A stretch of 64,000 nt of DNA from Cylindrotheca closterium (GCA_933822405.4 CAKOGP040000102.1:31090-95089); one strand, 5' to 3'. Counted from the first letter of the stretch, positions 33,301 to 43,591 are shown. Numbers and translations are program-made. The notes: generated by a model not told the origin, from the letters alone.

Positions 33301-34406
33301 TACCACTCCCCAGAAGCAAAGGAAGCAAGGTCGTTGTGGACCCTTGAGTCTGAAGAGATGGTAGCAAGACCAAAGGGTGAGTCCTCGTTGTTGGGGGGTG
33401 TTGGAATACTGAGGTTTTCGTAGTCTGCAAAGGTACTGCTGATAAGGTGATCCTGGAGCCTTTGATGGAGATCAAATCGGTATATGACAGTTTTCAAGCC
33501 AGACTCAAGATTGACATTAGTAGGTGTAGGAGCTGATGCTCCAACAGTCTTCTTTATCCGTGCCATCAGTGAGTCTCTTTTGGTGAGGAAGGGACTTGAA
33601 AGATCAAAACCAAATTGTTGGTGAGCTTCCTGCACTATGGAAATGAACTTGTCTGGTAGAAATTGTGGAGCCCCAGCCTTGTAGCATTCATAATGTAGTT
33701 TGGCCATAACTGTATCTACAGGGTGAAATTGATTAGAGAACATACGCTGCTGCTCATCAATTGGGAACCCATATACTTCACCCACTATAGAGTTAAATTT
33801 GCAGCCCATGACTGTGCTAGTATGATGATTTTCTACAAAGGTTTGGGGAGAACCATTGGTTCTGCCATCTGATATGGGGAGAGGTGCATTGACAGCAAGG
33901 CTGCTGGTGCAGGAAGATTCCTGGGCACCAGAAAAGGAATGGGGCACAATGGAGTTTGATCTCTCCATTTCTCCCACAAAGTCAGTAAGTTGGGGGTCAA
34001 AGTCCACATGAGCTTCATTGTCAGCTTGGGGTGGTGATGGTTCAAGGATGGATATGGGCCTTGCACGTTTGGAACTCCTGGTGGAGCAAGCAGAGGCAGA
34101 GGATCGCTTCAATGGCGGCAACAAGGATGCAGTAGTGTGGGATGCCTGAGGGGTATGGAATTCAACAGCAAACTCTTGATCAAGAATGCTGTCATCATCA
34201 TCCTCTTCCTTGGAGCCATCCAGAGTATTGTGTGTGGGTGGTGTAGTTGACATACTTGAGGCGGGGCACCATGTTGAGGAGTCCTTGTGCTGGAAGAAAT
34301 GATTGAATTGTTTGAAGCCCTTGCCACAGTCTGAACAATGGCAAACATAATTCATTTCCAACCTTGATGGATCTATCGAGGATAAAGCTTGATTCTTTGG
34401 TTCCAA
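30329..34406 (-). pseudogene. Tnp2/Plavaka-type (CACTA superfamily) transposase, frameshifted and nonsense-mutated
   Basis: About 1,360 codons can be followed across four open segments. Segment 1 (34406-32934) opens with a C2H2-like finger (CHCSDC...HFFQH, residues 22-40), then Ser/Pro-rich sequence, and ends with GYVPSLKWL and RDYHHCLSILLEPLK, matching the GYIPDL/YHxCLxxIL block of Plavaka transposases. A frameshift near 32945 moves into KIIAPIASIIGDNLSNDQLA, then TGA at 32821-32823, then RCLCPATC and segment 2 with DPMHTIEEGLIPMILEVFFG and GRNQTREKENYPRVTFRHGY (tnp2-like DxMH...EG). TGA at 31822-31824 separates segment 3, with GWKLRKFVELSHFLADIL and FNSSTGERNLKIWAK. A second frameshift near 31255 leads to segment 4, ATKPDTQNVGAVLYCKQICD. 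The enzyme would cut and join element ends; this copy cannot be translated intact. Confidence 0.7.
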
Positions 34407-34705
34407 TGGCTAGGGTTTGAATGACGGCGGGGGAGTGGCACAGAGAATAGCAGTCATCAAATGCCACTATGTCTGAAATTAGACTGGGGGATTTAGTTTT
34501 GGGGGTTTTGTGAACTAAAAATCGAAACAATTTCTGCAAGTTTACCGTGCAATTTATTGCTGGTGGAAATTTTGTATGAATTGCACGGAAACAAATGGGG
34601 GAAGATGAGATCTATATTGCTACTGGAAAATTTCCATTTTCTAAAATAATATTGCAAGAATTTGGTGGAGAAATCTCCAATCCTGGAATAATTGGGTTCT
34701 TGATG

Positions 34706-35087
34706 CCCCGCCCTACTACTAGCTAGTAGGTGCACTTCTTCTACTACTATAGCAAATGTAGCATTGAGACGTCGAGACAGTGTGCGTATAGTATTGCTAG
34801 TCAAGCAATAACAATTTTGTAGAAACGATTATCGCATTTGTAGCAAGCAGTTGAGACAGCACAATATACAGTACGATGACACGTTGATCAATCAACATGA
34901 ATCAAATCAACTAAATCCACAATCGACTGTTTCGACCCGAAGAGAGGTCTGATCTGGAAGAATCGCGATGTCACGCACTCTCAAAAAATAATTCAGGTGA
35001 CACGGATGGCAATGCCACGGGTTGAAACCACATATCGAAGGAATAGAGTGCTGCTGACACAGTAATCGAAGCAACGGATAGGCTCTA
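34706..35087. other. Spacer between element B and the transporter gene
   Basis: No gene; presumably the promoter and 5'UTR of the sugar transporter. It includes a TACTACTAGCTAGTAG palindrome-like stretch near 34712, immediately outside the candidate right end of element B. Confidence 0.4.
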
Positions 35088-37012
35088 ATGGACGATCCAG
35101 CAGCATCCAAGAAACAACCAGCTTCATCATCAGCAGATAGTAGCGCTATATATACTACTATTACTACTACGCCTACTGCCAACCTTTCCATCAATGTGCT
35201 CGGCCTAGCTTTGGTCTGTGTGACGCCCATGGCGTTGGGTTTCGTCTACGGATTTGACATTGGATCCACCTCGTTTGTATTGGCACTCTTGCTAAAGGCG
35301 GGTGGCGCTGATGGCGGTGGCGGCTCTGAAATTGTTTGGTGGTCCCATCTGACGAGCCTGCAACAGGGACTCTTTGTCTCCGCTCTGTCTCTTGGCGCAT
35401 TGATTGGAAGTCACTTGATGATTTTGGAGTGGTGTACCAAGAATATTGGACGACGATTGGAATTGCAGGTGGCTGCTGCGCTATATCTTGTAGGAAGTAT
35501 GATCAATATTGCTTCTGGAACCTTGCTTCAGTCATCCCATAATGAGTTTGGATTTTGCGCTCTCTTTTTGGGACGGACTTTGTTTGGAATTGGTGTCGGT
35601 CTTGTCATGCATGGGTAAGTCGCAGTCACAGAAGACTTGATCATATATCGATACGAAACATGGTGGTTGACTAACCTTCTTACTTGTTTCTGTTCCTACT
35701 GTTCCTATTACTACTATCCTTTTCACCTAGTGCCCCAGCGTATTTGGCGGAAATGTGTCCTCCCCAGATTCGTGGGGCCGTCGTCTCGGCCAAGGAAACC
35801 GTCATTGTCAGTGGCATTGTCGTCGGATATGCCGTGGGCAATTGGATTTCTGCTTCGACGAGTAGTAGTAGTAGTAGTAGCAGTAGTTATAGTCAACAAC
35901 AAGAAGGACACTTGGCGTCTTGGACACAGATTTACGTCTTCAAGGTTGTATTATTGGAAGTACCATTCTTCCTCTTGACGTTTTGCATTCCACGAAGCAT
36001 GCGATGGTTGATTTACAATGGTTATCGAAAGGAAGCCGAGCAATCCATGCGATTTCTGTATAAAAGCAGCAGTAATAGTAGTAGTACTACTACTACAAAC
36101 GACAGCAGCAACAACAACAACAAGGATGACGACATTAGTGTGGCATTTGACAAATTGGCCAAGCAAATCGAGGAGACCACCGAAGCGTCATCACCATCAC
36201 CATCATTCTCCAATGAACAAGCCAACAACATGTCTAATTTGTTGTCCAAGGAAAATAGACCGGCACTCGTCGCTAGCATGGGCTTGATTGTTTTTCAACA
36301 AGTTTCAGGTCAGCCAAGTCTATTGAGTTATACTACCCTATTGTTTGAACAGGCTGGTTGGGGTGGCAACGCATCCGTCTTGACTAGCATCTTTATGATG
36401 TGCATGTCAACCTCAACGGTGTTGTTTGTGGACAAGGTGGGTCGCAAACCATTGTTGAAATTGTGCTGCTGCGTCATGATGGGAGCCTCGTTGGTCTTGT
36501 GCATTTGTTATTGGTACATGACTACTGCTGCTGCATCCAATACTGCTGCATCCAATGCTACTTTGGACAATACTGTGGAAATGACGGAACTATCGTCCCG
36601 ATTTCGGTGGATTGTCTTGATTGCCGTTTTTCTATACATTGGTGGTTACCAAATTGGATTTGGACCGCTGACCTGGTGCATTGCCAGTGAAGTTTTTCCG
36701 TTGAGTATCAGAGGCAAAGCCATGGCATTGGGTGTGGAAGTTAATTATTTGCTATCGTTCTTGGTCGTCTTTGTATTGCCCATCTTGCAAACAGCACTGG
36801 GATGGGCACCCATTTTTGCCGTCTTTTCCTGTTTGTCGGCATTGGGATATTGGTTTGTCGATCATTACGTTCCCGAAACCAAGGGTTTGACCTTGGAACA
36901 GATTCAAAAGAAACTATTGCCCGAACGGATGGCAAGCATAAATTCTCTTGATCATGATCATGATGATGATGATGAATCACCTTCCGAGACCACAAGACTG
37001 ATACCTACATGA
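35088..37012 (+). CDS. MFS sugar transporter (602 aa, two exons)
   Basis: Exons 35088-35614 and 35731-37012. The intron has GTAAGT and CACCTAG, and splicing gives HGAPAYLAEMCPPQIRG. Sugar-transporter hallmarks appear in order: GFVYGFDIGSTSFVLALL in TM1, GRRLELQ after TM2, GRTLFGIGVGLVMHGAPAYL, PPQIRGAVVSAKET, PRSMRWLIYNG, QQVSGQPSLLSYTT in TM7, VDKVGRKPLL, FGPLTWCIASEVFPLSIRG in TM10 and VPETKGLTLEQI at the end. The protein should move a sugar or polyol across the plasma or an internal membrane, probably by H+ symport (family knowledge; substrate unknown). The cytoplasmic loop between the two halves has Ser- and Asn-rich simple-sequence runs. The C-terminus has an Asp/His run and ends ETTRLIPT, an acidic/dileucine-like sorting motif (inference). 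Confidence 0.9.
35615..35730 (+). other. Intron of the sugar transporter gene (116 bp)
   Basis: Donor GTAAGT, acceptor TTTCACCTAG. It interrupts a glycine codon (GG|T) in the conserved HGAPAYL motif. Confidence 0.9.
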
Positions 37013-37200
37013 CAGGAATAAAGATGGGGAATATTGTTGAACTATTATTCTATTATAGCAGTGCTTTTCATTCCATTTGAGTACACAGCATTATGTGCAT
37101 CGTTAATATTCATTATTACAATTACATATAGTATAAATATAAAGTAGATTCGTAGCTTCCCTTGACTGACTGATTGATTCATTCCGTCGAAAATTCTCCG

Positions 37201-38406
37201 TTATACCCACTGACACTTGAAGGCTTCGAATCTTCGATTCAGCTTTTGATATCGTTTCTTTCCTCTGGAGGGCCTGCTGTTATTAGTATTAGTATTCGTA
37301 TTCGTATTTGTATTCGTGTTGGTACTAGAAGAAGAAGATGATCTTTCGGAATCCGTGACACTAATCGTCCGGTCGTCCGATGGTTGTTGTTGTTGTTGGT
37401 CTTGTTTTCGGCACACTGGTTGCGAGGGTTCCTTGGCATAGTCAGCATATCGGTACTTTGCAGTCGCGTTTGTATTGTTGTTGCCAGTAGTGCACCAAAA
37501 GGATCTCATCCACAGGACCGAGAATAAATGGCAAACGTTGTGGTGGCTTGGATTGAGTGCGGTCGAGTTGGTGAGAGAAGACGTGTACGAAATGACTTCA
37601 TCATCATCCACATCGTCGTCGTCGTCATCTGAATCAGAGGACGAATAAGTATCGTCACCCGTGGTAAAGGAATCAAAGACCGTCGAGTCATTCTCGGGGA
37701 CCACGACACTTGGAATGTCACTGTCAACTTGTTGTTCTTGTGGTTGGTGGTGTTCCATTGAGGTACCATATTCAGAGTCATGGATCATGGGAGAATGGTA
37801 TTCTTGACGTTGTACTTGCTTCCTGGCTGCCATGCTCTGATGCTGAAGCTCTCTTTGTGTATTGGGCATCGTGGTATGGTAGTAACATTGCATCAAGGAT
37901 TGCGTCCGTTCCAACCGAGCCAAGTATTCTTCATCGCTGGACAGAATGGTGGTAAAGGCTTGACTGGAATCGCCATTCGTCGCAATGCTCGACCTACGCA
38001 AAAAGACGTGGAACTGCGGTTGGCCGTGAAAAGCCTGAATGGAGGTAATGACTTGAGGATAAAGCTTGCAATCTTCGTAGAGAACCAACCAAGCTTGTTC
38101 TAAAAATGCTGTGGCGGCCAACAAGTGTTGTTGCTGGTTGGGAGAATATTCTTCCAAGACAACCTTGAGTTCCAAGAATCGAATGAGACTGGACGCAAGC
38201 TCGTGGTTCTCCTCCAACGAGGCATCGCTTGGAAGGACTTTTTGAACACATAGCTCCACATTGGCTTTGAGTGGAAAGCCAGTCTGTAAGACGCTGGAAA
38301 AGCAGTCTGAAGGAGGAGATTGCTGCTGCGGATTCATTGATTGTGTGTGTGCTGTCATGTTTTGCTGCAGGTATTGCTGCTGAGGTATCTTCTTATATTG
38401 TATCAT
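37201..38406 (-). CDS. Acidic protein with the same helical domain as the gene at 21.5 kb (401 aa)
   Basis: Residues about 66-190 align by eye with residues 145-300 of the 611-aa protein: FLELKVVLEEYSPNQQQHLL / FMELKVIVEDYSGNEEDLLL, then LYPQVITSIQAFH / LYQEVLYWIQDYH, then RLERTQSLMQCYYHTTMP / RLERAQRLFICYFQQAMP. The remainder is Gln-rich at the N-terminus, with a Ser/Asp run at about 255-275, a Trp/Cys stretch (LFSVLWMRSFWC, about 290-301), a TNTNTN repeat and a basic end. The second gene has no Gly/Ser insert inside the domain. Function unknown, possibly a member of a diatom-expanded family. A weak resemblance to DUF1399-type helices is noted but not relied on. Confidence 0.65.
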   Translation of the reverse strand: MIQYKKIPQQQYLQQNMTAHTQSMNPQQQSPPSDCFSSVLQTGFPLKANVELCVQKVLPSDASLEENHELASSLIRFLELKVVLEEYSPNQQQHLLAATAFLEQAWLVLYEDCKLYPQVITSIQAFHGQPQFHVFLRRSSIATNGDSSQAFTTILSSDEEYLARLERTQSLMQCYYHTTMPNTQRELQHQSMAARKQVQRQEYHSPMIHDSEYGTSMEHHQPQEQQVDSDIPSVVVPENDSTVFDSFTTGDDTYSSSDSDDDDDDVDDDEVISYTSSLTNSTALNPSHHNVCHLFSVLWMRSFWCTTGNNNTNATAKYRYADYAKEPSQPVCRKQDQQQQQPSDDRTISVTDSERSSSSSSTNTNTNTNTNTNTNNSRPSRGKKRYQKLNRRFEAFKCQWV

Positions 38407-38997
38407 ACCTTCAATAATTGATGTTTCCTAATTCCTAATATAGGTACGCGATACTCTTAGTACAATTTTTTTAAAAACGGAAACAGATTCAGGTTTTGAG
38501 AGCCAACGATGGCGGAAAACGCGGGAGAAAGAATCCCAAAAGAACTATTTGGCAAGTCTGCCGTGTCACTCAACGGAACCCATCATGTGCCAGATCCTAT
38601 TAATTTAATCGATATGGGCTATGTAAGCATGTCACTTACATACAGGCGTGGATAAATCTCCGACCACTCCTTTCCCAAATACCGCGTGCCTCAGTCCGTA
38701 GTAACGGTCTTCAACAATAAGCTTCCGCATATTTTATGGTACCGGTATGATGTATATGCCGACTCGGCGAAGAAGAGAGAGGTTAATTCACCCCGGCACC
38801 TCCATTGTTGGCTGTCTACCCATCGGTATTGCCCTTGAGCATGTCCAACAGTTTACACCTCCACACGCTCCAAACTGAAAACAACCAGAACAACAACAGA
38901 AAACATTCATCGTATTTCGCAAGAAACATCAAGCAAGACAAAAAGGAGCAAGCAACCACACATAATTTTCCAAATGATACGACAAACAATGCCAATA
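38407..38997. other. Intergenic spacer
   Basis: TACCGGTA palindrome at 38740. The plus-strand frame of the next gene remains open back to 38805, but the extension (Asn/Gln-rich) is considered leader. No other feature. Confidence 0.4.
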
Positions 38998-40028
38998 TGG
39001 AATCTTCTTCTTTCGTCCTTCCTGTTCATAATGCTTCCACAATACAACATGTCTCAGCCGACGAAGAAGGTGAAGAAGATCATTTCGAGCCACCGAGCGA
39101 AGAGGACGTCTTGGTATATCAAGCGTGCATTGCTGACACCGATGGATTTGGTGGTTCTGTCACTGACGACTTTAATACCAATACAATAGTATCAAGAGAT
39201 TACCTATGCTGGTGGTCAGGCCAGTCCCGCACAAATGGTACGCGATCTGGATCTGGCCATGGTAAGTTACTTGCTGGCGACCACGAGACGGATCCGTTGC
39301 GTTCGACCGCCATTAGCATTGCCACCTTCAGACATTGCGGAACATGGACAAGACGATTCGAATGATAATCGACAGAAATTGCAAGGGAGAACTGCCGTGG
39401 GACTATCGGCCAATCCTGATGATGCAATATTACAATGTACGTATATTGTTCCATTATGTAGATATGTAAATGGAGAGAGTCAGCCAGCCAGTCAGTCACT
39501 TATTATCTTCAATCATGATGATTCTCACCATCTTCGATTCATCAATTCATCTTCTTTTATAGTGGATTGCCAAGAGGAGTCCTTATCAAATACGGATCGA
39601 TGCATGGTGGTCGACGCGGGGTTTTCCGTGTTCTATTCTGGGGAATTGCTGGACAATGACGAGGATGGTTTGGAAGACATTTTTCGAAACGAGCTTCAGA
39701 CGGCCGTAGAGTCGGGAGCACTGAACAGTGCCAACGACCAAATTGTGAGTATTCGAATTACCGATCCGGCAACCTATCGACCTTTTCGAGGGGGAGATGC
39801 TGTACATCCACCCGTTCCTCCAAGTGAATTGGATTTGGTACCACGAGACGATGCAACGTGCCCATTGTAGTGGCGGCATCGGTTGGATCTTTACTATTAG
39901 GGGCAGCAGGTATAGCCTACAGTCAGTCGCAACGACAAGGCACGTATCATTCACCACCAACTTCGACGACTAATAATTCTCCCCAACAATCATCACCTCC
40001 AGCTAAGACCAAATCAGAAGAAGGTTGA
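38998..40028 (+). CDS. Single-pass membrane protein, unknown function, exon structure partly unresolved
   Basis: Coding character runs through MESSSFVLPVHNAST with an acidic stretch SADEEGEEDHFEPPSEEDVL, then a probable intron 39114-39189 (GTATAT...CAATAG) into YQEITYAGGQASPAQMVRDL. A clear intron follows at 39437-39562 (GTACGT...TTTTATAG), joining AILQ to L-DCQEESLSNTDRCMVVDAGF. The SVFYSGELLDNDEDGLEDIF block with a following RNELQTAVESGAL is probably an extracellular or lumenal domain. Frame 1 stops at 39870, but frame 3 then encodes PIVVAASVGSLLLGAAGIAY, a convincing transmembrane helix, ending at 40028 after a Ser/Pro/Gln tail. I cannot place the switch (a GTGAGT lies at 39745), so either a further intron or a frameshift is needed. 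An alternative frame gives a signal-peptide-like start at 38974. Confidence 0.45.
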
Positions 40029-41453
40029 GCATCATTCATGAACACCATGCAATCGTCACCATGACGCTAGGTGCGAAGAGGAACCAAAAGAATAGAGATT
40101 CTTCTCCTTCTTTCAATCAACTTTGTCATTTGACAAGACTCTACTCGGTTCTGTTTTACACAGACGATCCCTCGACTATATTATTGTCATGCTTTTAATC
40201 GAAGCAGTAGTAGATGCCTTAGTTGACTGTTGTAGGTATCAAGGATCCTTTCCATATGGATAGCTGGAAGCAAAGACAAATTACTTGAAATGAATGAAAC
40301 ATAATAGGATTCTTGATTCCGTAGGATACAGTCCTTCGACTACTGTAATGCTTCTTTCTGCCAAAGTAATCATCTACTGCTATAGAGTGTGATGACAAGT
40401 CTACTCCCTTCAATTCCATAGACTCCATACCATAAATGGCAAGGGTTCCGCAAATGGCAAAGACGCCCGAAATGATGATCGGGGCAAAGGCTGTGATTCC
40501 TTTGTCCCGATCGTTGTTGAATGACTATAGGAGCATTGGCTGCAGTCTTGTGGCAGAACCAAACAAGAAATTAAATACTTCAAAGACTTCCTACGATATA
40601 CATATATAGCTCTTGAACGGAATATTTATCTAGAGGAGCAACGAGGACCGAGCTCATGCTATGGTGCTTTGGCTATATTCAATGTATACAAAATAGGCCA
40701 CTGTATTCGAAGGATCGGTGTAGCACACAAGAGAAAGATTGCGCAAGGATATCATTGTTTGTCTCGTCTTTGTACGGGTACCTGGTACACGTACCAGTGG
40801 ATGGTGATTCCATCTGTTTAAAATAGATTCAGTAGTGATTCAATAAGAAGGTGCGACGTCATCGTACGAGTATCCCGTCTCCACCACTACTAACAATACA
40901 ACAGACAATATCGCACTATACAACATATATTACGGCTCTCTACTCTAGAGCAATCAATTCTTTTAGCAAAGATTCCACGACAATCTGTGAGACACGCAGT
41001 ATGTCATTCAGAACCTCTGATCAGAGAAAAACAATGGTCCTAAAATCGTGACCGAATCCTGCGTATTTATTGGGCACAATAAAATCGTGAACGGATTCCA
41101 GCAGTTTCTGTGAACAATGTAGCGCATTTTGTGTTAGCGTGTAGAAAATGTACTATTTCGAGCGTATTTGGTAACAATAAAAGATCGTGAACAGATGCGC
41201 AGTTTCTGTGAACAGTGTGGCGCATTTTGTGTGTTTGTCTGCGTAGACTAAGTACTATTTCGCTGCAATCATCATCCAAGATCCTTTCGAAGATCTTTTG
41301 CAAGTTCAGTCGGTACGGAACCTACACGGCAGTCATTCAGATTCAAAGATCCACTCTTTGGTTTGCACCTACAGCACTTCACTCACAACAATCTCAAATC
41401 GCATCTCGAATATCCAATATCGAATATCGAGTATAGATTAGACGTGATAAACA
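40029..41453. other. Intergenic spacer
   Basis: About 1.4 kb without a supported gene. Contents: a GTACCTGGTACACGTACCAG palindromic cluster near 40788, and a 101-bp tandem duplication at 41061-41262, about 190 bp upstream of the CAP gene. Confidence 0.45.
41061..41262. repeat. 101-bp tandem duplication
   Basis: Units 41061-41161 and 41162-41262 share GCGTATTT, an ACAATAAAA-like core, GCAGTTTCTGTGAACA, GCGCATTTTGTGT and GTACTATTTCG with moderate divergence. It lies in the presumed upstream region of the secreted CAP protein gene. Confidence 0.8.
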
Positions 41454-42503
41454 ATGAAGGTCCTAGCTCCCCTCATCCTACTTCTAGTCCTTGTTAGCTC
41501 CTTAGTGGCCGAGGCCCATGATGTCGGTGAACTCTCCAGCAATCTTCGCAGCAAAACGGAGACTACGAGAATCAGTCATCTTAAGGGGCGTGGTTGTGTT
41601 GACTTCGACGGTTGGGTTTATGATAAGGGAGGTCCATACGAATCATATTGCGAGTGGTGAGTCCTTCCAGCGGAAATCCACCGGGTAATCTGTTTCACTT
41701 TGATACTCAAAATACTTGTCGCGACTCTTTCTTGCTCACACAGGTACAAAGGAGAGGACCAGGAGGATGGCACGCCGAATTGCGAGTACTGGGGCGAGGA
41801 CATCGGAGCAGATGGCAACACTGCAACACAAGCCTGTTGTGTTTGCGGAGGAGGCAGTTCTGGCGGTTCGGTGTCAACCTCCACCACCAATGCTCCTGTC
41901 GCAGTCACAGCTTCCACCGTTGCTCCGGGAGCTGCCGGTGGCGATGCAGCCAAATGGGTCGAAGCTCACAACAAACGCCGCGAGAAGTATTCCAAAGACT
42001 GGGCACACTTGGGGTACGAGTACAAGGCAGTTGGATGGAACGAAGACCTTGCCGCTCAGGCTCAAGCTTGGGCGGATCATCTTATTGCCAAGGAATGTGG
42101 CTACATTCCCCATTCGTCACAGAAGTGTGTTACCGAAGGAGAGAACAACGCTCAGGAGCAGAGTATGCCTGACCCTCCTGCCAGGGACATTGATGGCGTG
42201 CTAACTGCTTGGACTGACGATGAAATCGCTGGTGATCCAGCGGAGGCTGGTCATGCCTCTCAAGTGCTCTGGAAGGACTCTACAGCCATTGGCTGTGGCT
42301 ATGCCACTGGTACCTGCAGCGATGGCTGGGAAACTGCGGTTCAAGTTTGCCGCTACTTCCCAGCTGGAAATCTCAATTGCGGTGGCCCCTGCATTAACGC
42401 TGTGAAGAAAAATATCATGCCAGTCGATAACACAAAGCCAATGAAATCTACCAGTGACATGCACGAATGCCTGAAGAAAGAGGAGCAAACCTATGGTAAA
42501 TAA
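41454..42503 (+). CDS. Secreted CAP-domain (SCP/PR-1/CRISP) protein with N-terminal Cys-rich module (320 aa)
   Basis: Exons 41454-41656 and 41744-42503 (donor GTGAGT, acceptor TCACACAG). A signal peptide is evident (MKVLAPLILLLVLVSSLVAEA). Residues about 50-115 form a cysteine-rich module, GCVDFDGWVYDKGG...CEWYKG...CEYWG...ACCVCGGG, a pattern I have seen in diatom secreted proteins. A Ser/Thr/Val linker follows, then the CAP domain (about 140-300): WVEAHNKRREKY, WNEDLAAQAQAWAD, GENNAQ, GHASQVLWKDSTAIGCGYA (CAP1 motif) and VQVCRYFPAGNLN (CAP2 motif). CAP proteins are extracellular; roles in lipid/sterol binding, proteolysis inhibition or defence are known in other lineages, but none can be assigned here. 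The splice falls within the Cys-rich module. Confidence 0.9.
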
Positions 42504-43102
42504 ACGTGTAATCGACCAAGGACAGAATCATCCGAACATTGCGCATTAATTATAATAGCTTTACATGAGAAGCTATTCATATCTCTAGTGATCTGATATC
42601 TACTATAGTCTCAAGTATTTGAAGATTTGCCCCTTGTGAAATTTTCAATGTCCGTGTACAGGATGATTGAAAGCGAAAAGACTCTTGAAAATTGCATCAC
42701 ACACATACCTACCGGTATATTCTATCGAGTCAAAACAACAAGACCCCGGCAAACTCCGCTTGATTACTTTTACAGGAGTACCTGGTATACTGTACCTGTA
42801 CGCTGTATATGTGTATATACTTGACTGAAGCATTTTTTATGATTTCGACGGCTCGGCGGCCTTAAGATTTGTCCGGGACGAACAAGAACAATTTCAAACG
42901 CACGACCGCCGGGATTTATTGTCCGATAGGATATTTCTGAGAAATATTGTAGGGCGGGTATATTATTTTTTTTATATACAGCAGTTTGATTTGTGTGTGA
43001 AAATTGAAAATGCTGAGTGATTAAATATACCGCGGTATTTATTATTTTATGCGTGTTTTGATGTAGGCATGTCGTAGGAATGTCTGCTAACATTAGCTCG
43101 TT
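42504..43102. other. Intergenic spacer before the retrotransposon nest
   Basis: TACCGGTA at 42710, a GTACCTGGTATACTGTACC stretch near 42779, and TACCGCGGTA near 43028. No gene recognised. Confidence 0.4.
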
Positions 43103-43306
43103 GTCGGATTCCTTTGAATTGTGATGTGGATAATTGCATGTTTATCCAAACGGATCGTGAACGTGTTCGCGTGTCGAACTCGTTCCTCGCCAACATATAC
43201 ATTACTTATTGGCCGTGCATGACAGAGAACAAGCTGGACATCTGCTTGTGTCTCTGACTCATCATGCGACATCTACGACATGCCTGACATCAAAACACCT
43301 CTCAAG
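43103..43306 (+). mobile_element. LTR fragment of copia element A
   Basis: Matches the sequence downstream of the plus-strand copia copy at about 50,440-50,635: GTCGGATTCCTTT..., CATGTTTATCCAAA..., TATTGGCCGTGCATGA, ending GCCTGACATCAAAACA. It is oriented opposite to the adjacent minus-strand RNase H fragment, so this part has been rearranged. Confidence 0.65.
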
Positions 43307-43591
43307 TTGTTCGCATTACCTTGAAGGCGGACGACTTGCATTGCTCAATCCATTTTGGATATCAACAAACGACGGGGTAGAGCAGGTGTTATTCAGCCAC
43401 TGACATGTAACAATTGGTAGTACCATCTCTTCTGGTAGGTTCGATATGGGGCATTCTACTCCTCGTCCAGTATAAAAAGAAAAATGGGGGGTCTTCCATC
43501 GATCAATCCACTCAAGAATGCAAAATGTCACAGTGCCGCTCAGTCTTTGACATTGACTTTCACGTTGGCTCTCAGTCTTTGGCATTGACTC

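Larger units (their letters stand above)
24062..34705. mobile_element. Decayed multigene DNA transposon, Tnp2/Plavaka-type (element B)
   Basis: About 10.6 kb between two host genes. It holds a transposase on minus (30329-34406), a convergent plus-strand gene with dioxygenase motifs (26833-30285), and a divergent minus-strand gene (24614-25668). An imperfect inverted pair may mark the ends: ATCAGGGACCCCATTATTTC near 24067 reading rightward, and ATCAAGAACCCAATTATTCC near 34690 reading leftward on minus. The subterminal parts of both ends are AT-rich and contain many GGAAT/ATTCC-type motifs. No target-site duplication could be fixed, so the limits are approximate. Five in-frame TGA codons and two frameshifts indicate the copy is inactive. 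Confidence 0.55.

Noticed and set aside
39437..39562. Reading through this segment as 42 extra codons
   Set aside because: The length is a multiple of three so the frame stays open, but strong GTACGT and TTTTATAG sites indicate an intron.
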